Origin: Lacticaseibacillus suibinensis
GTDB lineage: Bacteria; Bacillota; Bacilli; Lactobacillales; Lactobacillaceae
Direction of reading: 5' to 3'
Assembly: GCF_003946175.1 (NCBI RefSeq)
Contig: NZ_RHOK01000014.1
Location: 1 to 64,000, forward strand
Length of the DNA: 64,000 bases
Shown: positions 53,926 through 64,000 of the stretch, one piece after another
Layout of the letters: the number at the start of each line of letters is the position of its first letter
Position numbering within the stretch: the first letter of the stretch is position 1
Notes under the pieces: generated by a model
What the model was told of the DNA's origin: nothing
What the model saw: only the letters and a program-made list of their open reading frames with translations
The model's database searches: none
Translations under genes and position numbers: made by a program

Positions 53926-54380
53926 CCAACCTAGCGGGCAGAGTGGACTGGGGAAAGATGAAAGAGCTGTTTTTAAAGGGTAAGCAATGGCTTGAGGCGC
54001 GCAAGCTTTGGGATGTTTTTACGTATGTCTTTTTTGGTGGCCTAACCACCTTAGTGAATATTGTTGTCTTTGCCGGTGCCACACATGGCGGGCTTTCGTG
54101 GCAGATTGCCAACTTTTTGGCTTGGTTATTATCAGTCCTATTTGCCTTTGTGACGAACAAGATTTGGGTGTTTAACTCGCATACCGAGAATCTGAGCGCG
54201 TTAGGCTGGGAATTCAGTAAATTCATCATTGCCCGAGTGGCCAGCCTGGGGATTGATTATGGGTTTATGTTGCTGTTTATTCAGGCACTGGGGATGAATG
54301 AGACGGTCGCCAAGATCTTGACGCAGTTCGCCATTGTGGCTGCGAATTATGTGTTTAGTAAGTTTGTGATCTTCAAATGA
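53922..54380 (+). CDS. GtrA-family membrane protein
   Basis: A protein of 152 residues with four membrane segments. DVFTYVFFGGLTTLVNIVVF, NFLAWLLSVLFAFVTNKIWVF and FAIVAANYVFSKFVIFK are the GtrA pattern. The family is thought to flip undecaprenyl-phosphate-linked sugars, here the product of the overlapping glycosyltransferase gene, for decoration of teichoic acid or polysaccharide outside the cell. Confidence 0.93.
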   Translation: MTNLAGRVDWGKMKELFLKGKQWLEARKLWDVFTYVFFGGLTTLVNIVVFAGATHGGLSWQIANFLAWLLSVLFAFVTNKIWVFNSHTENLSALGWEFSKFIIARVASLGIDYGFMLLFIQALGMNETVAKILTQFAIVAANYVFSKFVIFK

Positions 54381-54507
54381 GAGTGCTCTATGTTGTTTAT
54401 TGAGCGGCGGTTGTGGGCGGCATCCGGTTGTTCGTGTAAGAGTTCACTGTAAAGGTTGGGGTGAATGAGAAAACCTGGATATCAAGGCTATAAATTGGTT
54501 AAAGTGA

Positions 54508-54542
54508 AACTCCCCCAGCCACGTACTGCAGCTGAGGGAGTT
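54508..54542 (-). terminator. Possible terminator after the GH25 lysozyme gene
   Basis: AACTCCC and GGGAGTT arms pair with an inner AGC/GCT. The tract following on the minus strand is only moderately T-rich. Confidence 0.5.
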
Positions 54543-54585
54543 AGATTATTAGAAGAAGATTTTCAGGATGATCAATCCGGGTGAG

Positions 54586-57243
54586 CTAGCGATTGATTTT
54601 TACCCCACGAGCGTCAATCCAGAGTTGGCGACCATTGCTGAGCTGAATCAAGTAGAAGCGGTTACCCGCTGCTGTTGGTCTTGTTGTGGTGACGTCCTTG
54701 AGAATCTTTACGCTCTGTTTATTGAACTGAAGGGCGTTCGTGTTTGGCAGCACCGACATTGCATCGGTGTAATACGGGGCAGAGTACAAACCATCACTTC
54801 GGCCAGCCTGGTTAATGGTTCCGGTCAGAGAGACCGACTTCTCACTAACAATCGTGTCGTAGCTGATCGGTTTCAGCGCAAGCTTGTCAATCCACTTGGT
54901 GGTCCCGTCTGGCAACTTAACCTTTGCGTAAGTGCCCTGACTAGTGGTGCCTTCTTCGAGCACGGTGACACCGCGGCCGTTGAAGGTTGTTGCTAGGGAG
55001 TTAGGCGTTACGCTATCCAGGTTGCTCTTGTATGGATGCGCGTACAGCCCATCCTTACGAGAGCTTTGGTTAATGACAGCGGTATAGCTCACCGTGTGTT
55101 GGTTGCTAACGGCGTCAAGCGGAATCAGCGTGACACCATTGGCATCAATCCACAGGCTTCGCCCGTTCGTTAATGTAATCTGGTAAAAGCGATTGCCTGC
55201 AGCAGCAGAGCGATTCGTCGTTTTCTCAGCGGTGATTTTGACCAGTTGGTTATCAAACAAGCGGGCGTTCTGATTTGGGGTGACCGTTAGGACATCTGTA
55301 TACCATGGAGCCGAGTATAAGCCGTCCTGCCGGCCACTCTGATTGATGCGGCCACCTAACGAAAGGGGCTTGGTTGCAGTTACCGTATTCAGGGTAAGGA
55401 GCTTGATCCCACGGCTATCAATCCAATGTTTGTTGCCATTTGCAAACTGAATCTCATAAAAGTGATTGCCGAGTTTGCTATTCCGTGAGGTTGTCTTCTC
55501 GGTTAACACGGTCACGGCTTGCCCGTTGAACAGTTTTGCATTCTGATTTGCCGTGATGGTAAGGGCGTCGGTAAACCATGGCGCCGAATATAACCCGTCC
55601 TGGCGACCAGTTTGGTCGATTACGCCGACGCGGTCCAAGGTGGTGGTGCTCGTAACTTTGTCGTAGATATCCGTGGTTAAACCGCGTTTATCAATCCATT
55701 CGACTCGGCCATCGGGAAGGGTGATTTCGCAATAAGTGCCATTTGGAATGGTTGCTTCAGCACTAACGGTGACGATATCACCGTCAAATTGAGGCGCATT
55801 CGTGTTGGCGTAAATATTGGATAGTTTGGTGTTGTATGGTCCATCTGGATATAGTCCATCGCTGCGTGTGGTTTGCACAATTTTAGCGCGATAACTGGTC
55901 TTAATCTGATGAGTTGGGGTGAGAAAGGGTACAACTTTTACGGCACGAGTATCAGTCCAGAAGGTTCTTCCGTCGACTAACCGCACCTGATAGAATGTGT
56001 TGCCAGACGCAGCACTGCGAGTGGTTGTGGCTTTGCTGAGAATCTGGACAGTCTGCCCATTAAAGGCGGTTGCATTTGTATTCGGGGTAATAGTCATGTT
56101 GTCAGTATAGTAAGGCGCTGAGTAGAAGCCATCTTGGCGGGACGATTGATCAATCTTCCCTCCTAGATTCACTGCTTGGGTGGCAGTGACCTTGTCATAA
56201 ACGATTGACTTAGAGAACAAGCTCGAGTAATCGATCGAGGCATCCACGCTTGCGCTGTAGCCCGGAATTCTGGCCACTGAGGAAAACTGCCAGGCGCCAA
56301 AGTCGAGATTCCACAGGTTCGACGCACTGGGCGTGTATGGATACTGGGCTACCCAGGTTCGTGCTTTACCAACGGTACCGATGGCTTGATTTGACCAGCT
56401 ATAGTTCTGTCCTGTGTAGAGGACTTGATTGGTGTAGCCCTTAGCCTGCAGTGTGCTCCAGAAGGCGTTCAGGTTAGTGGCCACGTCCCCGCCAACATCA
56501 GTATCTTCCAAATCAGCCACCACTGGCGCCGACTTGTCGACGCCGAGTTGTGCTAAGGTCGCAGCGTAATAGGTCGCTTCTGCGACTGCTGCGGACTTGG
56601 TGGCGAAGTGGACGTAATGATAGGTCGCAACTTTTAGCCCGGCGTTTAGTGCATATTTGAGCTGGGTTGCTGCATAGGGATTGCGATAGGAATTGCCTTC
56701 TGAAGTTTTGACGATCACCGCTTTGACGCCAAGTTGTATAAGCGTGGTGTAGTTTGCCTGGGACATCGCATTTTGATATGAAGCCACATCGATTGTGTCG
56801 ACGCGCGGGAACCCAGCCTGGCCAATGGTAAAGCTAGTCACTGTATCAGCGACCTGGACGATTTTCTGGCTTCGCCCGGTTTTCTTGTAGTCTTCTGTGG
56901 CCTCTGCTTTGGCAAAGGCCAACCATGCACTGGCTTGATTGGTCGTTATTGTTGTGGGCATACGCAGATAGTGCGTGCTCGAAGTTGACCCAGTTTCGTT
57001 GATATCGCTAGCTGTGAAGGTATGCTGCCCTTGATCGCCCAAGGTACCTTGCTCGATACTCGCTTGGCTGTGATGATTCGTTGTGTGAAAATCTATTGTT
57101 TTCGGGCTCGTGCTGACCAATGGGCTAATAATTTTCGAATTGATAGCCTCTACTGTCTTGGGCTGTGGACTTGTCATCATCAATAGGCAAAGACTTCCTC
57201 CGGTGAGAGTGGTAAAGACCAGATGTTTTTTTAAAAAATTCAT
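54586..57243 (-). CDS. Secreted GH25 lysozyme with six GW-like repeats
   Basis: A protein of 885 residues. A signal peptide (about 1-33) is followed by a variable Ser/Thr-rich region and a GH25 muramidase domain (about 145-345) with intact catalytic acids: Asp152 (TIDVASYQ), Glu182 (VKTSEGN), Asp244 and Glu246 (VVADLEDT). Six repeats of about 85-92 residues follow (from about 349), each with (I)(D/N)Q(S/T)(G/S)R.DG.Y and ending W(I/T)D..; these resemble GW/SH3 wall-binding modules. Repeats 2 and 5 are a shorter type. The enzyme probably binds and cuts wall or surface polymer. AGGAGG precedes the ATG. Confidence 0.93.
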   Translation of the reverse strand: MNFLKKHLVFTTLTGGSLCLLMMTSPQPKTVEAINSKIISPLVSTSPKTIDFHTTNHHSQASIEQGTLGDQGQHTFTASDINETGSTSSTHYLRMPTTITTNQASAWLAFAKAEATEDYKKTGRSQKIVQVADTVTSFTIGQAGFPRVDTIDVASYQNAMSQANYTTLIQLGVKAVIVKTSEGNSYRNPYAATQLKYALNAGLKVATYHYVHFATKSAAVAEATYYAATLAQLGVDKSAPVVADLEDTDVGGDVATNLNAFWSTLQAKGYTNQVLYTGQNYSWSNQAIGTVGKARTWVAQYPYTPSASNLWNLDFGAWQFSSVARIPGYSASVDASIDYSSLFSKSIVYDKVTATQAVNLGGKIDQSSRQDGFYSAPYYTDNMTITPNTNATAFNGQTVQILSKATTTRSAASGNTFYQVRLVDGRTFWTDTRAVKVVPFLTPTHQIKTSYRAKIVQTTRSDGLYPDGPYNTKLSNIYANTNAPQFDGDIVTVSAEATIPNGTYCEITLPDGRVEWIDKRGLTTDIYDKVTSTTTLDRVGVIDQTGRQDGLYSAPWFTDALTITANQNAKLFNGQAVTVLTEKTTSRNSKLGNHFYEIQFANGNKHWIDSRGIKLLTLNTVTATKPLSLGGRINQSGRQDGLYSAPWYTDVLTVTPNQNARLFDNQLVKITAEKTTNRSAAAGNRFYQITLTNGRSLWIDANGVTLIPLDAVSNQHTVSYTAVINQSSRKDGLYAHPYKSNLDSVTPNSLATTFNGRGVTVLEEGTTSQGTYAKVKLPDGTTKWIDKLALKPISYDTIVSEKSVSLTGTINQAGRSDGLYSAPYYTDAMSVLPNTNALQFNKQSVKILKDVTTTRPTAAGNRFYLIQLSNGRQLWIDARGVKINR

Positions 57244-57910
57244 TTCTTCCTCCTGATCGGTGCTACATCAGGAATTATTCTAGCGGAAGGTTCTTGTTAT
57301 TTCAATTTCACGCATTTAATCTCATTGAACTGTAACATTGTAATCTTTCATCGAAGGCATGAGTGCTCGGTTTGCTGAATCGACGTTAATCCAATTCAAC
57401 CACATATTCTCTGTTTACAAACGTGGGTGAGACCGCCGTGGGGCTATGGCAACGATATAGTGGTGAAGTATATTTCAAAACCGTACTTGACAGGTGCGGG
57501 TTATTTTTAGAAATAGTTCACCCTAACTCTCATTCGGTATACGAAGATAGTAATATTGCCTGCGTTCACGGAAGATAGTGAAATTACGGAGATCATCTTC
57601 AAAAGACAAGTAGTCAAAATGACGCTTTCGCAAATATCGAGCGAGTGGTGTTGTGGCTACTTTTCACTATCTAGTTGTATATTTGTTAGTTGGTTAGGTT
57701 ATTTACAAATGTCAGATGAGAATTTTGGGCCTAGACAGGTAAACACAAATGCCCTAGTGACACGAGCTCGCGTGGTCCAATCATCAGAGATGGGCTAGCA
57801 AGAATGCGCCTCTCTTCCATTTTGTCGAATTTTTCGCGGTGGCACCGCCAACAAGGTTGCCTTTCTTCTCCGAGGTTAACGAATACCCGTGAAAGCCAGG
57901 TATTGTAAGT
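57244..57910. other. 667-base gap without a convincing gene
   Basis: The sequence is A+T-rich and marks the edge of the polysaccharide region. The longest plus-strand frame here (57556-57798) has no ribosome site and no family resemblance. No repeat, tRNA or clear terminator is seen. It may hold the lysozyme promoter (near 57300) and decayed sequence. Confidence 0.5.
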
Positions 57911-59443
57911 TTAACGGTGTAAGACTTCCCTTATTAGTCGAATTGAAGCTTTCTGACTCTTGCTAGTTGAAAATGTGAGTAGGAGGATAGCAAACACAAT
58001 TGCTGAAACGATGAGGCCGAAGACTAAGACATTTAGTAGTCCGGTAATTTGAAGATTGAGGGCATCTAAAGCAAACATTTCGCCGCCCAGCAGAATTGCG
58101 AAGATTGCCAGATAAGACCAATATTTACGATAAAAGCTCCAAATCGTTGTGTGGAAGGCTCCGGAAAATAGTATCCAGGGATCCCACCAGGAATTAACGA
58201 GTATGTTCCCAATCACCGTCCCTATCAAGACGCCGTTAATACCAAGTGAGGTATACTTTACAAGAATGAGACTGAGCCCAAAATTAACAACCGCCTCAAC
58301 AATTGATTTAATTCTATACCCCCAGAATAGACCATAAGCATTAATCATATTGAGCGCAGGACGAAACTGGGCGAACACAAAATTGATGATGATAATTGTT
58401 AGAGTTGTTTTTGAAAGTTGGTAAGTATCCCCAAGCCACAATTGTATGAACGGTGGGAAGAAAGCAAATGAAACCAGACCAATGAAGAAGACCACAAATG
58501 CGTTTATATACGTGAACTGGTTGAAGAGTGTTATTTGTTTCGCGGTATTATCTTTCTCGGTGACACCCAAGTTTCCAAAGCTGGCTATCGCAGCACTGAA
58601 GACTTGAGCAATGAGGGTGCTGATGCTGTTAAGTACGAGGGCATAATTGGAGTATAGCCCGACTATTGAGAGACCGATAAATTTAGAAATTAGAATATTA
58701 TCGGTGCCGTTTACAACGATTGAGCCAATTTTAGAAGACACGGTACCGATAACATTGTGCTTGATTCCCTGAATAATGGTTGGGTCCACAGCGGTTGAGG
58801 TTTTTTGTTTCAGATAAGGATATCGCTTGTGAGATTGATAAGTGATGGCGATGTTTGAGAAAAGGTTGCCAAGAATAAACAAAAGCAGGTATCCAAAATA
58901 ACTGTGGAAGAAGAGGAGGGCAATAATCTGGCCAATGTATCTGAGTGCTGAAAAAATTAGCTGGTTGACAGAATTAACATAACTTCGTTGATCGGCGATT
59001 AAGAGAGAACGATTGTAAGTAAAGAAGTAACTGACAACAGTGCTTAGAAGATAGAGAATGAAATAGAACCGAACATGGGGCACTGAGGACGAGTCGTGAA
59101 TGAACCACGGCACAAAGAGAGACAGAATTAGGCCACCAACTAAGATGATACTACCTATGGTGTTATAAACTCTCTTAAACAGATGCATGATGGCGGTGAT
59201 TGTTGATTCGTCTTCTTCAGCTAGAGGGCGGTATAACGCATAGCTAAATGCAGCGCCGATACCTAACTCTGCGAACGAAAGAAACTGTATTAAGTTGCCA
59301 AAAAGGCCGTTCGCGCCTAAGTATGTTGCACCCAAGGTACGAACGAAGACGGTCTGGACACCAAATTGGCCAATCATCATGATTGCTTGAGTCAGTAAGG
59401 CTGCAGTGGCATTTTTAATTGAAGCGCGTTTTCTTGAAATCAT
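57911..59443 (-). CDS. Polysaccharide flippase, Wzx/MATE-like
   Basis: A protein of 510 residues with 12-14 membrane segments. RASIKNATAALLTQAIMMIGQFG...FVRTLGATYLGANGLFGNLIQFLSFAELGIGAAF is the typical start of polysaccharide flippases, which move lipid-linked repeat units outward. Base use is clearly richer in A+T than in the housekeeping region. ATG 59443 was chosen because it begins just before the family start; a GTG at 59494 is an alternative. It lies between the lysozyme and a glycosyltransferase. Confidence 0.92.
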   Translation of the reverse strand: MISRKRASIKNATAALLTQAIMMIGQFGVQTVFVRTLGATYLGANGLFGNLIQFLSFAELGIGAAFSYALYRPLAEEDESTITAIMHLFKRVYNTIGSIILVGGLILSLFVPWFIHDSSSVPHVRFYFILYLLSTVVSYFFTYNRSLLIADQRSYVNSVNQLIFSALRYIGQIIALLFFHSYFGYLLLFILGNLFSNIAITYQSHKRYPYLKQKTSTAVDPTIIQGIKHNVIGTVSSKIGSIVVNGTDNILISKFIGLSIVGLYSNYALVLNSISTLIAQVFSAAIASFGNLGVTEKDNTAKQITLFNQFTYINAFVVFFIGLVSFAFFPPFIQLWLGDTYQLSKTTLTIIIINFVFAQFRPALNMINAYGLFWGYRIKSIVEAVVNFGLSLILVKYTSLGINGVLIGTVIGNILVNSWWDPWILFSGAFHTTIWSFYRKYWSYLAIFAILLGGEMFALDALNLQITGLLNVLVFGLIVSAIVFAILLLTFSTSKSQKASIRLIREVLHR

Positions 59444-59631
59444 GGGATTGTAAACCTCTAATATAGATTGAAGGGTTGTGACTCCTTGAGTCACGAAAAA
59501 ACAGCTCCTAGATAGCCTAGCATGGTCGGATGCTAGAAGCGGCGATGATAGTCAATTTTAGTGATAGCTTAAGATACGCACGGGCAAGGCACTTTCAGGC
59601 TGATGAAAGTCAGTTTATGTGAAAGTCAAAA

Positions 59632-60588
59632 CTATTTGAGATGTCGATTTCGAATTTTTGAGGGGACAAGAAGAAGAATATTGGTCTGATAGTTGAAAGT
59701 CTTGTCTTTCATCAGCAAATGGCTTGTAACTAACGTTGAATGTTTAGAAAACGGATGCCAAGACTCGAAGAGCGTTGCAATCGTCTCGCAATCAGTCCGT
59801 TGGTCATCGGTAAGATATTGTCCGTAAATCTGCGAGAAGAGCTGCGCTTGTCTGGACGTCCCATTCAGAAAATAGCGATCGCTCAATGTCACAATATTCT
59901 TAAGTTGAGTAATCAAAGACTTCCGCATCGGAGCGCCGATGGTATTAGAACCATGTTGCCTGTAGGCGACCAATTGGTCGGGTAGGAAATACACTTTACC
60001 AAATGCGCTTGCGGCCAAAGCAGCCCACCAGTCGTGCATGCGCATCAACTCGAAGTTGATATCCGAAAGCGGGCCAATCAACAGATTCCGCAAACTTTGG
60101 TTCATCATGCAAGTACAGCCGGTGACAGTATTAATACGGAGAAAGGCCTTATATGAAGTGTTGCCTGGAGCAATAGTCGTCTGCTCGATAGGGCGGTTTA
60201 GGGCATCAATTTCTTTGAAGTTCGAGTAAATTAGGGCTGGTTCTGCCGAGGATGTCGCGTCCAGCTTTGCTGTTAATTTTTCTAACTTTTGTGGGTCCCA
60301 AATATCGTCCTGGTCGCTAAAGGCATAGTATGGACTCTCGTATTTTGTTAACAGGGTGAGAAACGCCTTTTTTATGCCCATATGCGGCTCGTTACGCAAA
60401 ACTGTGATTCGAGAATCCTGCTGGGCATACTTGGTCAAAATTTTGAGCGTATCGTCAGATGATCCATCATCGTGCACGAAAAGATGCCACGCTCTGTGTG
60501 TCTGACTAATAAACGATTCAATTTGATCGGAGAGAAATTTCTCTCCATTGTAAGTGGACATGCATATAGTAACTTGCGAATTTGACAA
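59632..60588 (-). CDS. Family 2 glycosyltransferase, rhamnosyltransferase-like
   Basis: A protein of 318 residues. VTICMSTYNGEKFLSDQIESFISQTHRAWHLFVHDDGSSDDT and YYAFSDQDDIWDPQKLEKL (metal-binding DxD) are typical of the WcaA/rhamnosyltransferase-like group, and WWAALAASAFGKVYFLPDQLVAYRQHGSNTIG is its acceptor part. No membrane segment is seen. With dTDP-rhamnose genes next door, rhamnose is a plausible donor, by inference. The start is TTG 60588 with AGGGATT upstream. Confidence 0.88.
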   Translation of the reverse strand: MSNSQVTICMSTYNGEKFLSDQIESFISQTHRAWHLFVHDDGSSDDTLKILTKYAQQDSRITVLRNEPHMGIKKAFLTLLTKYESPYYAFSDQDDIWDPQKLEKLTAKLDATSSAEPALIYSNFKEIDALNRPIEQTTIAPGNTSYKAFLRINTVTGCTCMMNQSLRNLLIGPLSDINFELMRMHDWWAALAASAFGKVYFLPDQLVAYRQHGSNTIGAPMRKSLITQLKNIVTLSDRYFLNGTSRQAQLFSQIYGQYLTDDQRTDCETIATLFESWHPFSKHSTLVTSHLLMKDKTFNYQTNILLLVPSKIRNRHLK

Positions 60589-60849
60589 TTCTAATCCCTT
60601 CAGTCCTTAAAAGTATCACAACCGCGTTTTCGAAAACTAGCGATGGTGAGTGGCTACCCCAAAACCGTGCGCACAACGTTCAGCCTAACAAATTTGAAGT
60701 GCAATCTCAACGCTCCTGAGGCGCACTTGTTTAAGCATTGTCACTTCTGGTACGTACTTATTTCAGTATATTTTAAACAATAGCTGATGTGCGCTGTGGT
60801 ATGGTTAATGGTGACTAATAATTATACTGACACTGTAGGGGGTTTTAAT
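60589..60849 (+). promoter_or_regulatory. Divergent region upstream of the rml operon
   Basis: No gene is seen. TATACT (60823-60828) is the most likely -10 of the rml operon, 22 bases before the TTG start; a good -35 is not present. The region separates the minus-strand glycosyltransferase from rmlA. Confidence 0.4.
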
Positions 60850-61727
60850 TTGAAGGGCATTATCTTGGCGGGTGGATCTGGCACTCGACTTTATCCAATT
60901 ACGCGAGCGATTTCAAAACAGCTCATTCCCATCTATGACAAGCCGATGATTTACTATCCAATGTCCACCTTGATGCTGGCTGGCATCACGGACATCATGT
61001 TGATTTCAACGCCGAAGGATTTGCCGCGGTTCGAGGAGCTATTTGGCGACGGCCATGAACTAGGGCTTAATCTTCAGTACAAAGTTCAAGAACATCCAAA
61101 TGGGTTGGCCGAGGCCTTCATTCTGGCGGCTGATTTTATTGGCAACGATTCTGTTTGCCTGATTCTTGGGGATAATGTCTTTTATGGCGGCGGCCTGTCC
61201 AAGATGCTTCAACATGCAGCCTCAAAGACACAAGGCGCAACGGTCTTTGGATATCATGTGAATGATCCGGAACGCTTCGGGGTGGTGGACTTTGATGAGC
61301 ATATGCACGCTAAGTCCATTATCGAAAAGCCGGAGCATCCAGCGTCCAATTATGCCGTTACCGGCTTGTATTTTTATGATAATGATGTAGTTGATATCGC
61401 CCGTCAGATTAAGCCGTCAGCGCGGGGGGAATTAGAAATTACTGACATTAACCAGGAGTACCTTCGACGTGGTCAGTTAGATGTCGAATTGTTAGGCAGG
61501 GGTTTTGCCTGGCTTGATACAGGGACACACGAGTCCTTGCAGACGGCTTCAGCCTTTATTGCCTCTATTCAGCATCGGCAGAATTTACAAATCTCATGCT
61601 TGGAAGAGATTGCATACCGGATGGGGTATATTGATCTCCATCAGGTCGAAACACTTGCACAACCACTTAAGAAGACGGAATATGGTCAATATCTTCTACA
61701 ACTCGTACAACAGGAGGCAGCCAAATA

Positions 61728-61728
<1 letters not shown>
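60850..61728 (+). CDS. rmlA: Glucose-1-phosphate thymidylyltransferase
   Basis: A protein of 292 residues, full length for RmlA. It joins dTTP and glucose-1-phosphate, the first step to dTDP-rhamnose. [36 protein letters not shown] is the nucleotide and activation loop; [29 protein letters not shown] and [12 protein letters not shown] follow. TTG 60850 with GTAGGGGG upstream gives the standard start; upstream codons lack support. It overlaps rmlC by one base. Confidence 0.97.
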
Positions 61729-63328
<1,600 letters not shown>

Positions 63329-63336
63329 TCAACGTT

Positions 63337-63363
63337 AAACGAAGCCTTTGCTTCGTTTTTCTT
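63337..63363 (+). terminator. Terminator-like hairpin inside the rml operon
   Basis: AAACGAAG (63337-63344) and CTTCGTTT (63351-63358) pair perfectly and are followed by TTTCTTT. It lies between rmlB and rmlD, which have the same direction. Confidence 0.75.
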
Positions 63364-63385
63364 TAGAAAACGTAGAGGTGCAAAA

Positions 63386-64000
63386 TTGAAAATTTTAATT
63401 ACCGGGGCTAACGGCCAGTTGGGCACAGAACTTAGGTATCTGTTAGACGAGCGTGGGGTCGCTTATCGGGCCACTGATGCTAGTGAACTGGACATCACGA
63501 ACCGGCAGCAAGTGGATGAGTATTTAAATAGCTATTCACCCGATGTGATTTATCACTGCGCCGCCTATACAGCCGTGGATAAAGCGGAGGACGAGGGCAA
63601 GGCGCTTAATCAATTGGTGAATGTTGATGGTACCCGTAATCTCGCTCAAGGAGCCGCTCGAATCGACGCGACAATCGTCTACATCAGTACTGATTATGTT
63701 TTTGATGGTGATAGCAAAGAGATTTATACCGTTGATGATCAGCCGGCGCCGAAAAATGAATATGGCAGAACCAAGTATGAAGGGGAATTGGCGGTTCAGC
63801 AGTTTGCTCCCAAACACTATATTATTCGCACGAGTTGGGTCTTTGGTAAGTATGGGCATAATTTCGTCTACACAATGCTGAATTTGGCCAAAGCGCATGA
63901 TACTATCACGGTTGTGGATGATCAGTTCGGCCGCCCAAGTTGGACCAGAACACTGGCCGAATTTATGACCTATGCGGTAGATAAGCGGTTGGACTATGGC
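63386..64000 (+). CDS. rmlD: dTDP-4-dehydrorhamnose reductase, cut by the window edge
   Basis: The first 205 residues are present; the end lies outside. It reduces the last intermediate to dTDP-L-rhamnose. KILITGANGQLGTEL binds NAD(P)H, DVIYHCAAYTAVDKAE and VYISTDYVFDGD follow, and the catalytic Tyr-x3-Lys is in NEYGRTKYEGE; RTSWVFGKYGHNFV is the substrate part. The start is TTG with AGAGGTG upstream, 57 bases after rmlB. Confidence 0.95.
   Translation, partial: MKILITGANGQLGTELRYLLDERGVAYRATDASELDITNRQQVDEYLNSYSPDVIYHCAAYTAVDKAEDEGKALNQLVNVDGTRNLAQGAARIDATIVYISTDYVFDGDSKEIYTVDDQPAPKNEYGRTKYEGELAVQQFAPKHYIIRTSWVFGKYGHNFVYTMLNLAKAHDTITVVDDQFGRPSWTRTLAEFMTYAVDKRLDYG

Noticed and set aside
57556-57798. 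80-codon plus-strand frame
   Set aside because: No ribosome site, no family resemblance, and unlike normal coding sequence.
59517-59536. Hairpin CTAGCAT/ATGCTAG with GATAGCCTAGC before it
   Set aside because: It recalls the end module of the dispersed repeats, but the match is too short to call a copy.

Overview
The window is a chromosomal segment of a Gram-positive lactic acid bacterium, most likely a high-G+C member of the Lactobacillaceae. The evidence is the pcrA-ligA-camS-gatCAB-dagK-rlmD order, AGGAGG-type ribosome sites with frequent GTG and TTG starts, an LPXTG adhesin, PepS, mevalonate-pathway isoprenoid synthesis (phosphomevalonate kinase) and ECF vitamin transport. The species cannot be fixed from the sequence alone. 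No prophage, insertion sequence or CRISPR array was seen.

Layout. 0.4-3.6 kb: an AP2-type DNA-binding protein, an ECF substrate-binding component, a YkyA-type lipoprotein and a membrane-anchored glucosaminidase. 3.8-8.2 kb: a purine operon (xpt, pbuX, a degenerate purK-like gene, purB) behind a possible PurBox. 8.2-11.7 kb: a folded non-coding element, then an overlapping exonuclease/DUF1858/DUF438 operon. 11.7-23.3 kb: conserved housekeeping genes (pcrA, ligA, camS, gatCAB, dagK, rlmD). 23.3-31.9 kb: small envelope and stress genes, including an SPFH protein with a short NfeD-like partner, a GH25-like protein without its catalytic acids, a DEAD-box helicase, tRNA-Arg(CCU), an M50-like protease and GlsB. 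32-38 kb: a MacB-type ABC exporter, an EIIA-like protein with a LacI regulator, and an ACT/DUF711 pair. 37.8-45.7 kb: an LPXTG adhesin broken by one in-frame stop, PepS, a TetR regulator, DUF2252, a BrkB-type membrane protein and an anchored phosphodiesterase-like protein. 45.8-54.4 kb: a solitary rmlB paralogue, flavodoxin, a sugar epimerase, map, two polyprenyl-phosphate-type glycosyltransferases, a GtrA protein, the DUF1659/DUF2922 pair and mvaK2. 54.5-64 kb: a large GH25 lysozyme with six GW-like repeats, then a visibly A+T-richer surface-polysaccharide region (flippase, glycosyltransferase) and the dTDP-rhamnose operon rmlA-rmlC-rmlB-rmlD, cut by the right edge.

The genes fit together as envelope building plus core information processing. 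The rml genes make dTDP-rhamnose, the glycosyltransferases and flippase assemble and export a surface polymer, and the lysozyme, glucosaminidase and adhesin act on or sit in the wall.

The most unusual material is non-coding. A dispersed family of modular palindromic elements (about 2.38, 20.53, 30.32 and 47.78 kb) shares end and internal blocks while the central stems differ. A separate 160-nt nested-hairpin element lies at 8.4 kb. The most unusual proteins have family folds but lost active sites: the GH25-like, PurK-like and EIIA-like proteins.
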